A stretch of DNA of 64,000 nucleotides from Chamaelirium japonicum (lineage: Eukaryota > Streptophyta > Magnoliopsida > Liliales > Melanthiaceae). This document shows, in pieces, positions 34,256-45,456 of this stretch. Position 1 is the first letter of the stretch. Each line of letters starts with the position of its first letter. The stretch lies in NCBI GenBank assembly GCA_947650365.1, contig OX393557.1, positions 5,246,464 to 5,310,463 of the forward strand, written 5' to 3'. Position numbers and translations under genes: made by a program. The notes below the pieces were generated by a model. The model did not search any database and was not told the origin of the DNA. It saw only the letters and a list, made by a program, of their open reading frames with translations.

Positions 34256-35527
34256 GGTTCGTGGAATTGACTCTCGGCAATCAATTCCATTTCCACATAA
34301 TTGATTGCCGTTGTTTGGTTCATGCAAGAAATGAGGGGGGGGGGGGGGGGGGGGGGGATCAAGGGGGGACATCCATTTCCATTGCCTAAAGAAGTTTGGT
34401 CGCGTAGGAAATGAGGGGGAAATCCTGGCAAATGACTTGCTTATCCTTGATCGCCAACGAAGAAGGAGATAGGAATAGGGGACCGGAGCAGGAGATGGGA
34501 CCCGTAGATCATCGATGGAGAAGGAGACAGAAGCAGGGGACCGGATCCCTAGATCGTCGAAGGAGAAGAAAACATGAGCAGTGGACCGAAACAAGTGACC
34601 GGAGCTCTAGATCGTGGTAGGATAACAAGAAACAAGCAAGGGACTACATCCCATGACTGGAGCAGAAGACCAAAGCCCTAGATTGTCGAAGGAGGGATGA
34701 AACATATTGGGTGAGTACGAGGGGTAGTAAATCCCAGGAATCCCAAGGGTATGATTGTCAAAATAATATGGGGGAGTTAGCGGTCCGTCCCCCATCATAA
34801 GATCAACTAGCCTAAAGGATAACGAAATTGCAAGGATGAAAATGTCCCTCACTGCACTTCAAATTTTCATTTCATGTCACCCATTTCTAAACTAAATCGA
34901 ATCATAAACACAATGATATACAGGCCATGGAATGAACACTAGAGCTAATCCTAAACCTAGTCTGAACCGAACCCCTACGTCTTCCTCTCGTATCTTGTCC
35001 TTGCTGATCGTTGTTGTCACGGCAAGCAGCTGCAACTCTAGTCATATGCCCCCTGTCGTCGACTCCACCACAGCTGTTGATCGCGCCCGCCTCCGCCACT
35101 GCTGCTCGCACATGTCCCCTGTCATCGCTGCTCGCGCTCCACCATTGCTTGGGAGAATCCGGAGAAAGGGGAGGACAAGGGTGAGGGTTATTCGGTCTTT
35201 TGGTAGCCCTTTTCACCTCATTGATCTGTTGTCCAGGGACATTAGGCGAAACCCATATCATGGCCGTCCTTTTCGCCACATCGATCTTATGTCATGGACC
35301 TTAGGCGCATTAGCCCAAAAAATATTGCCTTGTCATATTCCGGTGAAACCCCCTCATTTCCCCTCAACCTCGGGAGGAATTGAAAGCCCCCCTCATTTCC
35401 CCCAATGCAAAATTCATTTCCCCTGGCAATGTAGTTTGCGCACTATTATGCAAACCAAACAACCTCGAGGCCAGAAATCATTTCCTGTTATGAGGAAATA
35501 CCCCCAATTCTACGAACCAAACAACCC
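34256..35527. mobile_element. Non-autonomous PIF/Harbinger-like element
   Basis: The left end GGGCTACTTGGTTCGTGGAA and the right end (TTCTACGAACCAAACAACCC) are inverted copies. The GGGxTxxTTGGTT type terminus is typical of plant PIF/Harbinger elements. The candidate 3-bp duplications are TTA (34253-34255) and TTG (35528-35530), one mismatch. The interior, 1.27 kb, has a poly-G run of about 20 bases and repeated GATCGTCG/GGACCGGA blocks but no transposase or Myb-like ORF. Confidence 0.55.
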
Positions 35528-35651
35528 TTGTTGGACAGACAAGCTACTCGATACTTCCAATTTCAGATTTATTTTCCCTAATTACTTACCAACAAGAAGG
35601 TATCTGCTTCTGTCGTATCATCCACATTTCATCTTTTAGGAAGATGATACT

Positions 35652-35798
35652 TTGAACACATCCGATGCGCAAAAATCAGACGCACACTGACGTGTCGTGC
35701 ATCGGTCATGGTCGATGCATAGAAAAAATGCATCGATTCATAGCCGATGCACGACACGTTGCCATGTCCCCGGTTTTGTGTGCCGGATGTGTGTTCAA
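35652..35798. mobile_element. Foldback MITE (hairpin)
   Basis: The ends TTGAACACATCCG and CGGATGTGTGTTCAA are inverted. The inner arms ACGTGTCGTGCATCGG and CCGATGCACGACACGT pair perfectly around an AATGCAT centre. The stretch is 147 bp and non-coding. Confidence 0.75.
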
Positions 35799-37432
35799 GT
35801 TGCAGTGCTCATATCTCTGTATTGAAATAGCCTATGATATTTAGGAACAAGAAGAAGGTATCTGCTTACTTTGCATTAAATTATTTTGGTACAAATTATA
35901 GCACATCTGTAAAGTTTTGGCTGGAAATTGAGTTTTTTTAAAAAGGAAAAATCACTTGTTTTTTCTTGAAATTATTTGAAATATAGTAGTAGATCTGTCT
36001 GGTAAATTGATGGTTTTATGTTTCTGACAGAAATTTCTAATGTTTTTTTTTTTTGGTAGATTGAAAGGGGAGAGGTCACCACAAATTTCCAGGAGGCGTC
36101 ATAGCTCGGTGCTAGCATGACAAACACCGCCACACTTGCAGGACAAACGAAGCCATCATCACCTGGCGGAGGCAAAAAAATCCAAAAACTAAAACCAACC
36201 CACTACCCCGACGAACACCACCGCCAACCTGGTGGAAACAAACACAAACCATGCACCCCACCGACAGTACAACAAGGAACAGGGAGCAAGGCCCCTAAAA
36301 AGAAAAAAAAAAATAGAAGGAAAAATGACACTACGAAAATCCACACAAAAAAACCCAAAACCCTAGCCACCACCAGCACCAGACGGCGAACCATCACTAG
36401 CTCCCACAACACGGTTAACAAGAGGAGTTGCACCTGAATCTCTGAGCTGCCGTCGAACCCGCCTCCACCGCCACGATCCACTGGGAGCTGCACCACCGAT
36501 CAGAGGAGGCGATCTGAACACCCACCGGCGAAAACATCGACATCGAGGCCAGATCTATACTCTGGCTGAACCCGGCAAGAGGCCGCACCATCGACGCTAA
36601 ACGAGACCGTCAAACCAAGTAGGGGAGAGCCCCACGACTCTGGCGTGACAAATATAAAATGCCGACCGCCGGAGAAGCCCCCATGTACAAAGCGAGAGGA
36701 AGGGTGCTAGATCCCAACCCAAGAGCACCTCAATCCGAAGGCCATGCCTCTTCTGAGCCTCTAGATGCATCAGAGGAGGCCAAGAGAAACGAGGGACGAA
36801 ACCCAAAAGTAGGGGGGGTAATGTATTGTTTTAATGTCCTGATGAAAAAAATTCATGGAGGGCCCCTATAAGGTTTTGAAAGTTAAAAAAATAAATCTTT
36901 GCACATGCCCCCCACCACATCCAAATTCTTTTAAAAAAAAAGTTCCTGGGTCCGCCACTTCTTGTTTGGTTGCTCTCTGATCCATCAACGTTAACCTGTG
37001 GCCTCTCCTTAGTCCTTCCTCTTATCTGCTGATCATCGACTGACCTTTTCATTCATATGAGCCCAAAAGTCCGGTCACTATTGGCGACGACTCCGCTAGA
37101 TCGTGGCATTCAATCTGGACAATCCGATGTCAGCATCTTATGCCTTTCTTCTGGTTGGAAAGCTCGAACATAAAGGAATGATGTAGTTTCCTTTGGCCTC
37201 ACAATGTGTTACAAGTTTTTGCACCCTATGCCTTCAGTTGAGATACCTTTGAAGCTTAGGTTGGGAGTGAAAGGTCGCATCTATTTTGGGTCCCACCATT
37301 TTTTGTAACTTACACTAGTGCATGCCTGTGCCGATTGGCATGAAGCGGTTGCCTTCGGCGCAACCACCGCCCCCCCAACCCCCGAACCCAATTCTTCTGC
37401 ACCATTTCTTTGCCTCATCGTCTGCCCTCCCA
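35799..37432. other. Stretch with no recognised gene
   Basis: Between 36070 and 36820 there is a C/A-rich low-complexity block (Pro/Thr/Lys-coding in one frame) ending in the text AGTAGGGGGGGTAATGTATT. It could be the leader of a decayed transposon, but no domain was recognised. The remainder shows nothing I can name. Confidence 0.35.
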
Positions 37433-37627
37433 AGTCACAGCTGTCCATTGCACCCATACTCGACCCGTGCATCGCACTCAGCCCCAACCGGCAGGCAAAG
37501 AAACAGATGTGATTGCCCCCCTGACATATGCTCCAGGTTGTACCTGATCACTGTCGTCCCTTCGCCTGCCAGTTGGGGCTGAGTGCAATGCACCGATGGG
37601 GTTTGGGTGCAACGGACAACTGTGACT
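37433..37627. mobile_element. Foldback MITE of a GCCTGCCGGT family
   Basis: The arms are AGTCACAGCTGTCCATTGCA and its counterpart TGCAACGGACAACTGTGACT. They extend about 65 bp through CACTCAGCCCCAAC and GGCAGGC. Related single arms occur at 45291-45456 and about 51000-51055. Confidence 0.7.
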
Positions 37628-37688
37628 TCAGGGGCAAATGATGGGACAGAGAAATGTGGCAGAAGATTTGGGTTTCCAAACCCCCCTC

Positions 37689-37689
<1 letters not shown>

Positions 37690-37729
<40 letters not shown>

Positions 37730-37734
37730 TTGTG

Positions 37735-37785
<51 letters not shown>

Positions 37786-38008
37786 GATCACGGAGACGAG
37801 AGAGAGAGAGAGATCATGGGGAAGAGAAAGAGACGGAGAGAGAGAGAGAGATACATAGAGAAGAGATAGATACACAGAGAAAGATATGAAGATAGAGAGA
37901 GAGAGAGATTGTGGGGAGGAGAGAGAGATACAAAGATAGAGACGGAGAGAGAGAGAGAGAGATTGTGGGGAAAAGAGAGAAAGACAGAGAGAGAGAGAGA
38001 GATCGTGG

Positions 38009-38091
<83 letters not shown>

Positions 38092-38325
38092 GTGGGGAAG
38101 AGAAAGAGACGGAGAGAGAGAGAGATACAAAGAGAAAGATATGAAGATAGAGAGAGATTGTGGGAAAGAGAGAGAGATCGTGGAGAGAGAGAGATACAAA
38201 GATAGAGACGGAGATAGAGAGAGATTATGGGGAAGAGAGAAAGAGACATAGAGAGAGAGATATGGAGAGAGAGAGAGAAAGAGAGAGAGAGAGATCGTGG
38301 GGAAGAGAGAGAGATGGTCATTTTT
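37690..38325. repeat. GA-derived minisatellite field
   Basis: Long (GA)n runs are interleaved with recurring words such as GATCGTGGGGAAGAGAG, GATACAAAGATAGAGACGG and GATCACGGAGA. It looks like higher-order tandem amplification of an interrupted microsatellite. Long open frames here are only Ser-Leu or Arg-Glu repeats. Confidence 0.9.
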
Positions 38326-38395
38326 GTCTAGTCAGCATGCGTATTTTTGTCTAGTTAGTGTTCCATTTTGTCTAGTCAGCATGTAGGCCATCATG
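38326..38395. repeat. Threefold TTTTTGTCTAGT(C/T)AG repeat
   Basis: Three short copies of ATTTTTGTCTAGTCAGCATG-like sequence directly follow the GA field. Confidence 0.6.
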
Positions 38396-38576
38396 CCTTG
38401 TTATATAGATGTTTGCATACAGTAACTCCCTTTTTTTTTTGCAATTAAAACATCAACCAACACACTACTCTCGGCCAGTCTTTATCAAGGACCAATTCCA
38501 ACGGGTTGTCCAGAGCCAGTAAATCCGTATAAAGTGGAGGAAGAGGAGCAGTCGGTTGGAATCATTCTCATTAATA

Positions 38577-38800
38577 ATTTTCAGAATCTTCATAGAGAAT
38601 CTCTTTAAAGGGAGAAGAAAGATAACCAAGGGAGTCAAAGTTACAAAAATCAGAATAGTAATGTAGAGTGTGGGAATCTAAGAAGTCCGCCGCCTGGTTG
38701 CAGTCTCTACTCACGTAACGTAATTCACAGTTAGCAAACAACTGGGATAGTCAGTGGGGAGCCTCATTTTTAGGATGGTATCTAGGGGGTCAGGAGTAAT
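38577..38800 (-). pseudogene. LINE-type RNase H remnant
   Basis: The minus frame reads QLFANCELRYVSRDCNQAAD then FLDSHTL, the R-D/E-x-N-x-A-A-D signature of the RNase H-like (RVT_3) domain at the C-terminus of plant LINEs. Upstream similarity decays with stops and a frame change. There is no poly(A) tail or flanking duplication that I could fix. Confidence 0.55.
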
Positions 38801-39297
38801 AGCTTCAGAGGTGGTCGATAAATTTGTGGTCCCGAGCCTGTTGGACTGCTGAAATTCAATCCTCCCGTGACCAAATCCTCTCAAGGGCCTTGAACCACTG
38901 CTCTACTGAAAGAAATTCCGCTATCCGTTAGTATGCCGTTAGTATCTCACACCAAGAGTACTAACGGAAGAAATAAAATTTCTAAAAAAGCCAAAACTAC
39001 CCTCTAAGGAATACCCAAAACTACCCCTAGGAATCAAACTTCACCTTTTACGTATTTGACTTAAGGGTATTTGAACTTTGTCTACTTTATTAACAGAGTT
39101 AGGAGGACAACGCCAACAAGGGAGGCCAGTCTAAATATCAAAAATACACAGAAGATCCATGTAATTTAGGCAAACCTCAAGGGAGATTAGTGTACTTTTC
39201 TCTGTAGAAATACTAGTGAATTCCCGTGCCTTCGGCGTGACCCCCTCCCCCCCCCGCCCCCCCCCCAACACACCCCACCCCACCAACCCCCCCACTC

Positions 39298-39309
39298 CCA
39301 CCCCCACCC

Positions 39310-39376
<67 letters not shown>

Positions 39377-39398
39377 GCTGGACGAGAGAGAGAGCGGG

Positions 39399-39436
<38 letters not shown>

Positions 39437-39869
39437 CGAAACCGGGTGGAGAGAAAGAAAGTAAGAAAGAGAGAGAGAACTGAAACTGGGTGGAGAGAGA
39501 GAGAGCCCCCACCCCCACCCTGGAAGAGAGAGAGTTCGTTGGAGAGAGAGAGACGAGAAAAGAGAAAGAGAGAGAACCAAAACCGGGTGGAGAGAGAGAG
39601 AGAGAGAGAGAGAACCAGAACTGGGTGGAGAAAAAGATTGAGATAATGGTTGGAAGAGAGAAACAGGGGAGAGAGAGAGTTGGTTGGAAAACCAGGGAGA
39701 GAAGAGTTGGAAGAGAGATAGAGAGATCAGAGGAAAAGAGAAATAGATAGAGAGGGATCGGTTAGAAGAGAGAGAGAGAGAGAAACTGGGGGGGGAGAGA
39801 GAGTTGGAAGAAAGAAAGAAAGGGGGGAAGTGAGTTGGAAGAAAGAGATCATTGGAAGAGAGAGATCAT

Positions 39870-39910
<41 letters not shown>

Positions 39911-40160
39911 TCGGTTGGAAGAGAGAGAGAAACCGGGGGAGAGAGAGAGTTGGAAGAGAGAGAGAGAGAGCAGTTGGAAGAGAGAGAGAGAGAGAGGTTG
40001 GAAGAGAGAGAGAGAGAAACCAAGGGGAGAGAGAGAGTTGGGAGAGAGAGAGAGACAGAGCAGTTGGAAGAGAGAGATCCTTGGAAGAGATATAGACAGA
40101 GAGAGAGAGAGATCGTGTGAAAGAGAGAGAGAGGAGGTAGATCATGGGGAAGAGAGAGAT
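39298..40160. repeat. Second GA-derived minisatellite field
   Basis: (GA)n runs alternate with words such as GTTGGAAGAGAGAGA, AACCGGGTGGAGAGA and AGAGATCATTGGAAG. The block CCCACCCCCACCCTGGAAGAG occurs twice (39298 and 39508), marking a duplicated larger unit. No gene is present. Confidence 0.9.
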
Positions 40161-40554
40161 TGGATGCATCACATGTATATATTGATTAAATCAGACGACT
40201 AACTTGTCTCTGCGCAAACTTGACGATGGCAGGGTTGTAAATAACCCGAACAGCCTTAACATGTTATATAGATTTGTAGCAATTAATGGCCTCAAATAAC
40301 TTGGCCTTAAAGAAAAGGGAGAGGATCAACAGACTCTCACCCTCTCTTGTACAAAGGGGTACTGGCCCACTATGATATTCCAAGGTTGATCGAAGTTTAG
40401 GAAGTGAGAGAGAGAGGGAGAGAGAGGAGTGCGGAATTTCTCATGTGTTTTCTCGTTAGCTAAAACTCCAAAAGGATCCTCAATCTGTTTTGCATGTGTG
40501 TTTCTCGGTCTTTGTTTGCATCCTTTTCTTTGATGACATAAGAATGATACATAG

Positions 40555-42122
40555 TGTCGAGGAATAGTCCCACATTGACTGTATAGGGACAAAGACCTCT
40601 CCTCTTATATGCTCGGTAGACCCTCCACTCTTGAGCTAGCTTTTGGACTAGAGGAATCTCTATCATGGTATCAGAGCCAAGCTGGCCACCTCACCTAGAC
40701 CCTTAAGACCCACTTCCCATTCATCCACATGTCAGGCCCTCAATTATCTATCATTGCACGTGAAGGGGGGGTGATGTTGAAGAATAGTCCGACATCGGGC
40801 AGGATGGGACAAGACCTCTCCTCTTATATGTTGTGTAATGGATGAGACAGAGTCCGACATAGAGAAAGGGCGAAGATGCGGATACGTAGCCCAGCGTCAC
40901 AGATCCCCGAAACATCAGATCTCATCGGTGCATCCCATACCGCACTGATCCGTCAAGGCACAAATACACAGAAAATCATGAAGAAGAGGAACATAAGATT
41001 TACAGAGGTTCACCCAACTACGGGACTACATTCTCTCTCCGACAACCATCTCCTACAGGAATCCACTATGAAGAGATAATCAGGATTACACCCGACAACA
41101 CTCCATGCCCTCTAACAAATCATTTTCTATCTCTCCACTGCAAAGATGATAATGCGCATCAACGGAGACCAAACTGTCTCCAATATGCGCCAATGGTCCA
41201 TCGAAAAACCACCAATAGAGAATAACCAACCAAAACATACTACATGATAGATGGAGAAGAAAGCTCTACCTCTTTGTGCGCTCTCTCTCCTATCGATCTG
41301 ACTGAATGGATCGTATATGACAATCTCCACAGAGATAATCCTCATGGGTCCCACAAAATCCATGATCTAGCTAGATACTCGCCAGTCACAATCTATTACA
41401 TAAAGTATCATCATAGCACAACGGATCTCCCAACGGTCTTGTGCTCCTCTACTTGGAGCTTGCCCTCTTCAAGGTCTAGGTCTCCGCAACGTGACCTTGT
41501 CCTCTATGGTTCGGACACCATGCCCGAAGGCATATTTTCCGAAAAGGCCGGGGTCTTCTCTAGGCTTTCTTTCAAGTAGAATTCCTCCGGGATCGGTTAC
41601 CAAACATCTGCAAAAGTAGTGCTCCAACACGGCGTCGTGGACACCACTCGCCAGCTCTTCAATGGCCCGGGGGAGGAGCAAGGCACGCTCCTCCCCCAGG
41701 TTCATCTTCTTCACGAGAAGTTTCACCAAGAGCAACCGCCGAAATCAACCCTCTCTTTGAAAGAATTGATCAAGGGTGTATTTCCCAAAACTCTAGACCC
41801 CTTTATATATCTAGGGAATATGTTTACATAAACTCAATCCCGAAATTTCCCTCAAACGGTCCCAAAAGGAAAGTCAAATCATGTATGACTTGGGCTGATC
41901 CGTGCTACCTGGCAAAGTCGTGCGCACGACCAGAAAAATCGTGCGCATAGCTGCCTATAGCAATTAGTCTCATCTTTTTGATGAAATACGCGTTGAGAAA
42001 GTCGGATTCCAGGTCATGCGCACGACCTGCCCGAGGAGAGGGATTTGACTCGAGCCATCAATATTATATGCCATATAGACTCCATTCTTGAGCTAGCGTT
42101 TGGGTGAGAAGAATATCTATCA
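40555..42122 (+). mobile_element. Miniature LTR element (TRIM/SMART-like), second LTR split by an insertion (fossil)
   Basis: LTR 1 (40555-40675, about 121 bp) begins TGTCGAGGAATAGTCCCACA and ends CTATCA. The primer binding site TGGTATCAGAGCC starts at 40676. A very short interior ends in the purine tract GTGAAGGGGGGG. LTR 2 starts at 40775 (TGTTGAAGAATAGTCC) and is interrupted after about 40830; its right part resumes at 42064-42122 (CTCTTATATG .. TCCATTCTTGAGCTAGC .. CTATCA). Outer flanks CATAG and TATAG match at four of five bases. No coding capacity is present. Confidence 0.7.
40831..42063. mobile_element. LTR-like insertion, probable copia solo LTR (fossil)
   Basis: This 1.23-kb block splits the second LTR of the miniature element, with TTATATG on both sides (40824-40830 and 42064-42070). 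A TG..CA pair can be drawn at 40834-42060. It contains CGTGCGCACGAC palindromes (about 41920-42030) like those in the copia LTRs at 12.3 and 14.1 kb, and a TTTATATAT box near 41802. No second copy, primer site or pol lies nearby. The exact borders are uncertain. Confidence 0.5.
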
Positions 42123-42565
42123 TATAGGATTCTATTTGCTCCGCCGATTTGACTACTTACAGTAACACTAATCCCTTTTCAACATGGAAAGGAGCGTTAA
42201 CAAGAAGAAATATCTGCTTAGTAAATCCAGATCACATTCCTGGATGCAAATTTTTTTTCACGGATTCCACCCATCTAAGGTCTTAAACTGCCCAACATGA
42301 AACAAATGTTCGGATCAAAAACTTAAACATTGGAACATCAAATTCCACCATGCAATGATCTTCCCTTTTCATTTCTCAGGAGAATTTCGCGGTTGGATCA
42401 CCCAGGTTCACCTCAAAACCTCAAGTAGTATTTCAGGCATCTCCAAACTGATACGGAGTGCTCTGCATTGAGTGATTAGAGAATCCGAGCATTGCTTAAC
42501 AATCTTCGCGTAAAATCTGTTTGCGTCGGCATTATCGGAGTGCTTGATCGGATCTTTCGACTCCT
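42123..42565. other. 3' flank of the ZIP gene
   Basis: It should contain the 3' UTR of the minus-strand ZIP gene (just left of 42566). No clear poly(A) signal was fixed and nothing else was recognised. Confidence 0.35.
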
Positions 42566-43330
42566 CTAAGCCCATTTTGCGAGGATTGACATAAAGCCGG
42601 AGCCAAGAAGAAGGGTGAGATTAGCCCAAAGCTGAAGCCTCCCATTGCTCTGCATCCTGGGGTTCATGAAGTCGGCCGCCAAGAGATCAACAAGGGCCAT
42701 GTAAATCAGGATGCCGGCGGAGGCGGCATTGAAAACCCCTTCGACTATGAGCGCCGCTGAGCTGCTCTCGTCGTAGCTGGATGAGACCGCGATGCCCAGC
42801 AAGATACCAACCGGAGCCGTGAAGGAGAAAAAGGTCGCCATGATCACCGTCGCCCTCGCCCTAAAATCTGCCTACAATTTGATCAGATTCAGAAGCCTCC
42901 AGCATTTACCTATGTTAGACTAATCTCTTTTTAAGTATACCAACATGTCTCATAATACACAATAACTACTAATTGTATGTCATAGGAATTTTCAATTAGC
43001 TGTCATAGAAATTTGCTCATTTGTTGCAATCAAATTTTCAAACTTCCATGGTATGGCTTTCGGCATCAATCTTAGAGGGTTGACATGCATTGTTGGGTTT
43101 AGTACAACATTGGCTAGGAACTGGACGATGGTGTGCTTATATAGCCTTTGGTGGACCTCCCCTTACAACCTGGGCTTTGGGACGTGAGGGTATCTAACTA
43201 TCTATAGTCTATAGACATGAGGTTCATAGTCGGCCTGGAATTTCAATCGACCGCTCTAATACCAAATCCCATCTTGATGAGATAATTCTTAGATGATGAT
43301 GATGATGATGAATTATGAGATGATGATCAT

Positions 43331-43371
<41 letters not shown>

Positions 43372-44159
43372 TCACACTTACAAAAGGTAAAGAACTATGT
43401 ACCCCCCCAAAAAAAAAGGTATAGAGCAAGAAGGGCTGTAGCAATTAGGTCAAGTGAAGTGAAGACATTAGATGGGAAATGTACCTGAACTATGCATCCA
43501 CCAAGCCCTATGCCTTCAAAGAATTGGTGGAAGCTCAAGGCCCCTACAAGGGGCCTTATAGTGGAGGTCCTTGCAGAAGCACCCAAAGAAACACCGATAA
43601 TTACGGAATGCACCACAATGCCAAGCTCCAACACCTACAACATTGGATCCCAAAATCCTCGCATAAAACATTGTATACCACAAATAAAAATGGATGGCCC
43701 ATTTCTTGGGATGGGCCACAGTTTTCACTTACAAAGATATGCACATATCCAACATGACTGTCTTATCTTTTTGGGTAAATTAAACTTTGTCCCCCCCTAA
43801 GTTTATCTCAAAAACTCTTAACCCTCCTATAGTTAAAAAAACTACATTTGGCCCCCTCATTTGGTTTTGATCAGATAAAAATCAGCAAATGATGAAAATA
43901 AGCTAGTAGTTGACAAAATGGGGTATTGTACTAACATTTCAAACTTTAGGAAGAGATTAGGAACAAAATATAAACTAAGGGGGGCTATGTGTTTTTGTGC
44001 TAAACTTCTTGGGGGGCAAAGTGTAATTTACCCTATCTTTTTTAAGAGAATAGTATCCAAAAACAGACTAATCAGTAACATCTCTGTTGAAAACAAAGCA
44101 AAAATTGAGGAAAGCATGTCTGTTGTCAATCCCTTTCCTCATCAACACTACACATCATA

Positions 44160-44214
<55 letters not shown>

Positions 44215-45062
44215 TAGCTATAACTAGTTTAGTTTTCTGTAATAGATCTCAGAGGCAGAGGGATCAAAAGGTAGAAGAAGTGCATTATGTGAATTAAGTG
44301 ATGTATCAATCATCTTCAGAGAAAACAGAGAGATTATCACACCCAGTGATCTTGAAGAGCAGCAATTCGTCCCACCTGCCATTGTGCTCAATTGACTGCT
44401 TGAGAAATTGGATTCACTGAAAATTAAGCAATGCTTACTTGGGAGATGACTCGGTGCCGGATTCGATCGGTGAGTGAGGCCTCCTGCGGTGGGCCCGTCG
44501 CCGCAGAACCATGCGTGTGCCCGTGGGTGTGGACATGGACATGGCCGGCGTGCTCCGCCGCGCCCTCCTCATCCCCTTGCCCGCCCCCCTCGCCGTCGTC
44601 GTCTACCGGCTGGGACTTGCTGAAGTTGGCCCTCTTATAGTAGCTCGTCGCGAAGGAGTCCACCATCATCGTCCCGATCGCCGACGACATCGCGATGAAC
44701 CCCGCGAAGGGGAACCTATGCCGCGGGTCCCCGCCGAGGCACGGGGATGTCAGCCGCTCGAACGCGTCCGGGAGGATGTGTATCATCCCGGTCGCGAGGA
44801 TCACGCCGGCCGCGAAGGCCTTGATCACGAAGAACACGTCGTTCTCTGGCCGGAGGACCGAGACCGATCTCCCCAGGATCGGGATGAGGACCCCGAGGCC
44901 CCCCGACACTAGGATCGAGGCGATGGCGATGAACTTCAGCCGGAGGGCCTTCGTCATGTCGCGGCCTTCGTGCTTGGTGGTGCATTCACAGTCTGCAAGA
45001 GCTTGGAGTGGGAGGAGAAGGAGGAGGAGGAAGGAGGAGAGCAAGAGGAGCTGACCCTTCAT
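42566..45062 (-). CDS. ZIP-family zinc/iron transporter, three exons
   Basis: This multi-pass membrane protein moves Zn2+/Fe2+ and similar divalent metals into the cytosol. Exons: 45062-44439, 43634-43485 and 42871-42566, giving 359 codons, a normal length for plant ZIPs. Introns have GT..AG ends (CAA|GTAAGC, TGTAG|GTG; CAG|GTACAT, TTGTAG|GCA), and both fall between codons. The protein starts with a hydrophobic signal segment ([20 protein letters not shown]). It has a His-rich cytosolic loop ([12 protein letters not shown], about residues 175-186). The ZIP signature spans the exon 2 TM4-TM5 region ([26 protein letters not shown]) with the metal-binding His/Glu residues present. It ends AKWA, the usual plant ZIP terminus. 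It is probably a plasma-membrane ZIP1/ZIP3-type protein, but the subgroup is not certain. No RTGTCGACAY zinc-deficiency element was seen within 500 bp upstream. The gene appears intact. Confidence 0.95.
43331..43371. repeat. (GA)n microsatellite in ZIP intron 2
   Basis: An interrupted GA run lies in the second intron of the ZIP gene, right after a short ATGATG repeat (43293-43312). Confidence 0.9.
43773..44033. mobile_element. Mutator-type MITE in ZIP intron 1
   Basis: The stretch begins GGGTAAATTAAACTTTG and ends with CAAAGTGTAATTTACCC, its inverted copy. It is flanked by the exact 9-bp repeat TATCTTTTT (43764-43772 and 44034-44042), the Mutator duplication size. It is 261 bp and non-coding. 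It lies wholly in intron 1 and does not touch the splice sites. Confidence 0.85.
44162..44212. repeat. (GA)n microsatellite in ZIP intron 1
   Basis: An almost pure GA repeat of about 50 bases lies about 230 bp downstream of the exon 1 donor on the minus strand. Confidence 0.9.
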
Positions 45063-45064
45063 GG

Positions 45065-45066
45065 CT

Positions 45067-45112
<46 letters not shown>
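45065..45112. repeat. (GA)n tract in the ZIP 5' leader
   Basis: On the gene strand this is a (CT)n run ending a few bases before the ATG. CT-rich leaders of this kind are common in plant genes and can bind GAGA-type (BPC) factors. Confidence 0.85.
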
Positions 45113-45114
<2 letters not shown>

Positions 45115-45153
45115 AGGAGAAGAGGTAGAAGGGTAAGGGAGGGGAGTGATGTT

Positions 45154-45163
45154 CCTTATAGGT
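45154..45163 (-). promoter_or_regulatory. Candidate TATA box of the ZIP gene
   Basis: The minus strand reads CACCTATAAGGAAC about 95 bp upstream of the start codon, a plausible TATA position for a leader of about 65 bases dominated by the CT tract. Confidence 0.4.
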
Positions 45164-45290
45164 GGCATGTGAGTGAGTGCAATGTTGAGACAGAGGAGAG
45201 GGATGGGATTTCCTCAATTCATTTGATTGGAGGAGGAGACTATCAGGAGTGAAATGATGGGCTCATCATGAGGAAATTTGGGCATAAACC

Positions 45291-45456
45291 TATTCAGCCT
45301 CCCGGACCGGGCCACCCTGACGTGGCACCTGATCATAGCCGTCCCTTTGCCTGCCGGTCCGGTTAAGCGTGATCCACCAGTAGAGGCCGTGTGCAATGGA
45401 CGGTTTTGATCGGTACCATGTCAGGGTGGCCGGGAGGTCAAAGTGGGTGGCTGAAT
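45291..45456. mobile_element. Small foldback MITE upstream of ZIP
   Basis: The ends TATTCAGCCTCCCGG .. GGCCACCCTGAC and GTCAGGGTGGCCGGGAGG .. GGCTGAATA are inverted copies. The centre shares the GCCTGCCGGTCCGGTTAAGC .. GTGCAATGGACGG module with 37433-37627. It lies about 230 bp upstream of the ZIP start codon, inside the likely promoter. Confidence 0.7.

Noticed and set aside
37435-38321. Long Ser-Leu frames over the GA fields
   Set aside because: They are translations of (CT)n repeats in both long fields, not genes.
44511-44912. 133-codon plus-strand frame over ZIP exon 1
   Set aside because: It is the shadow of the GC-rich minus-strand ZIP exon.
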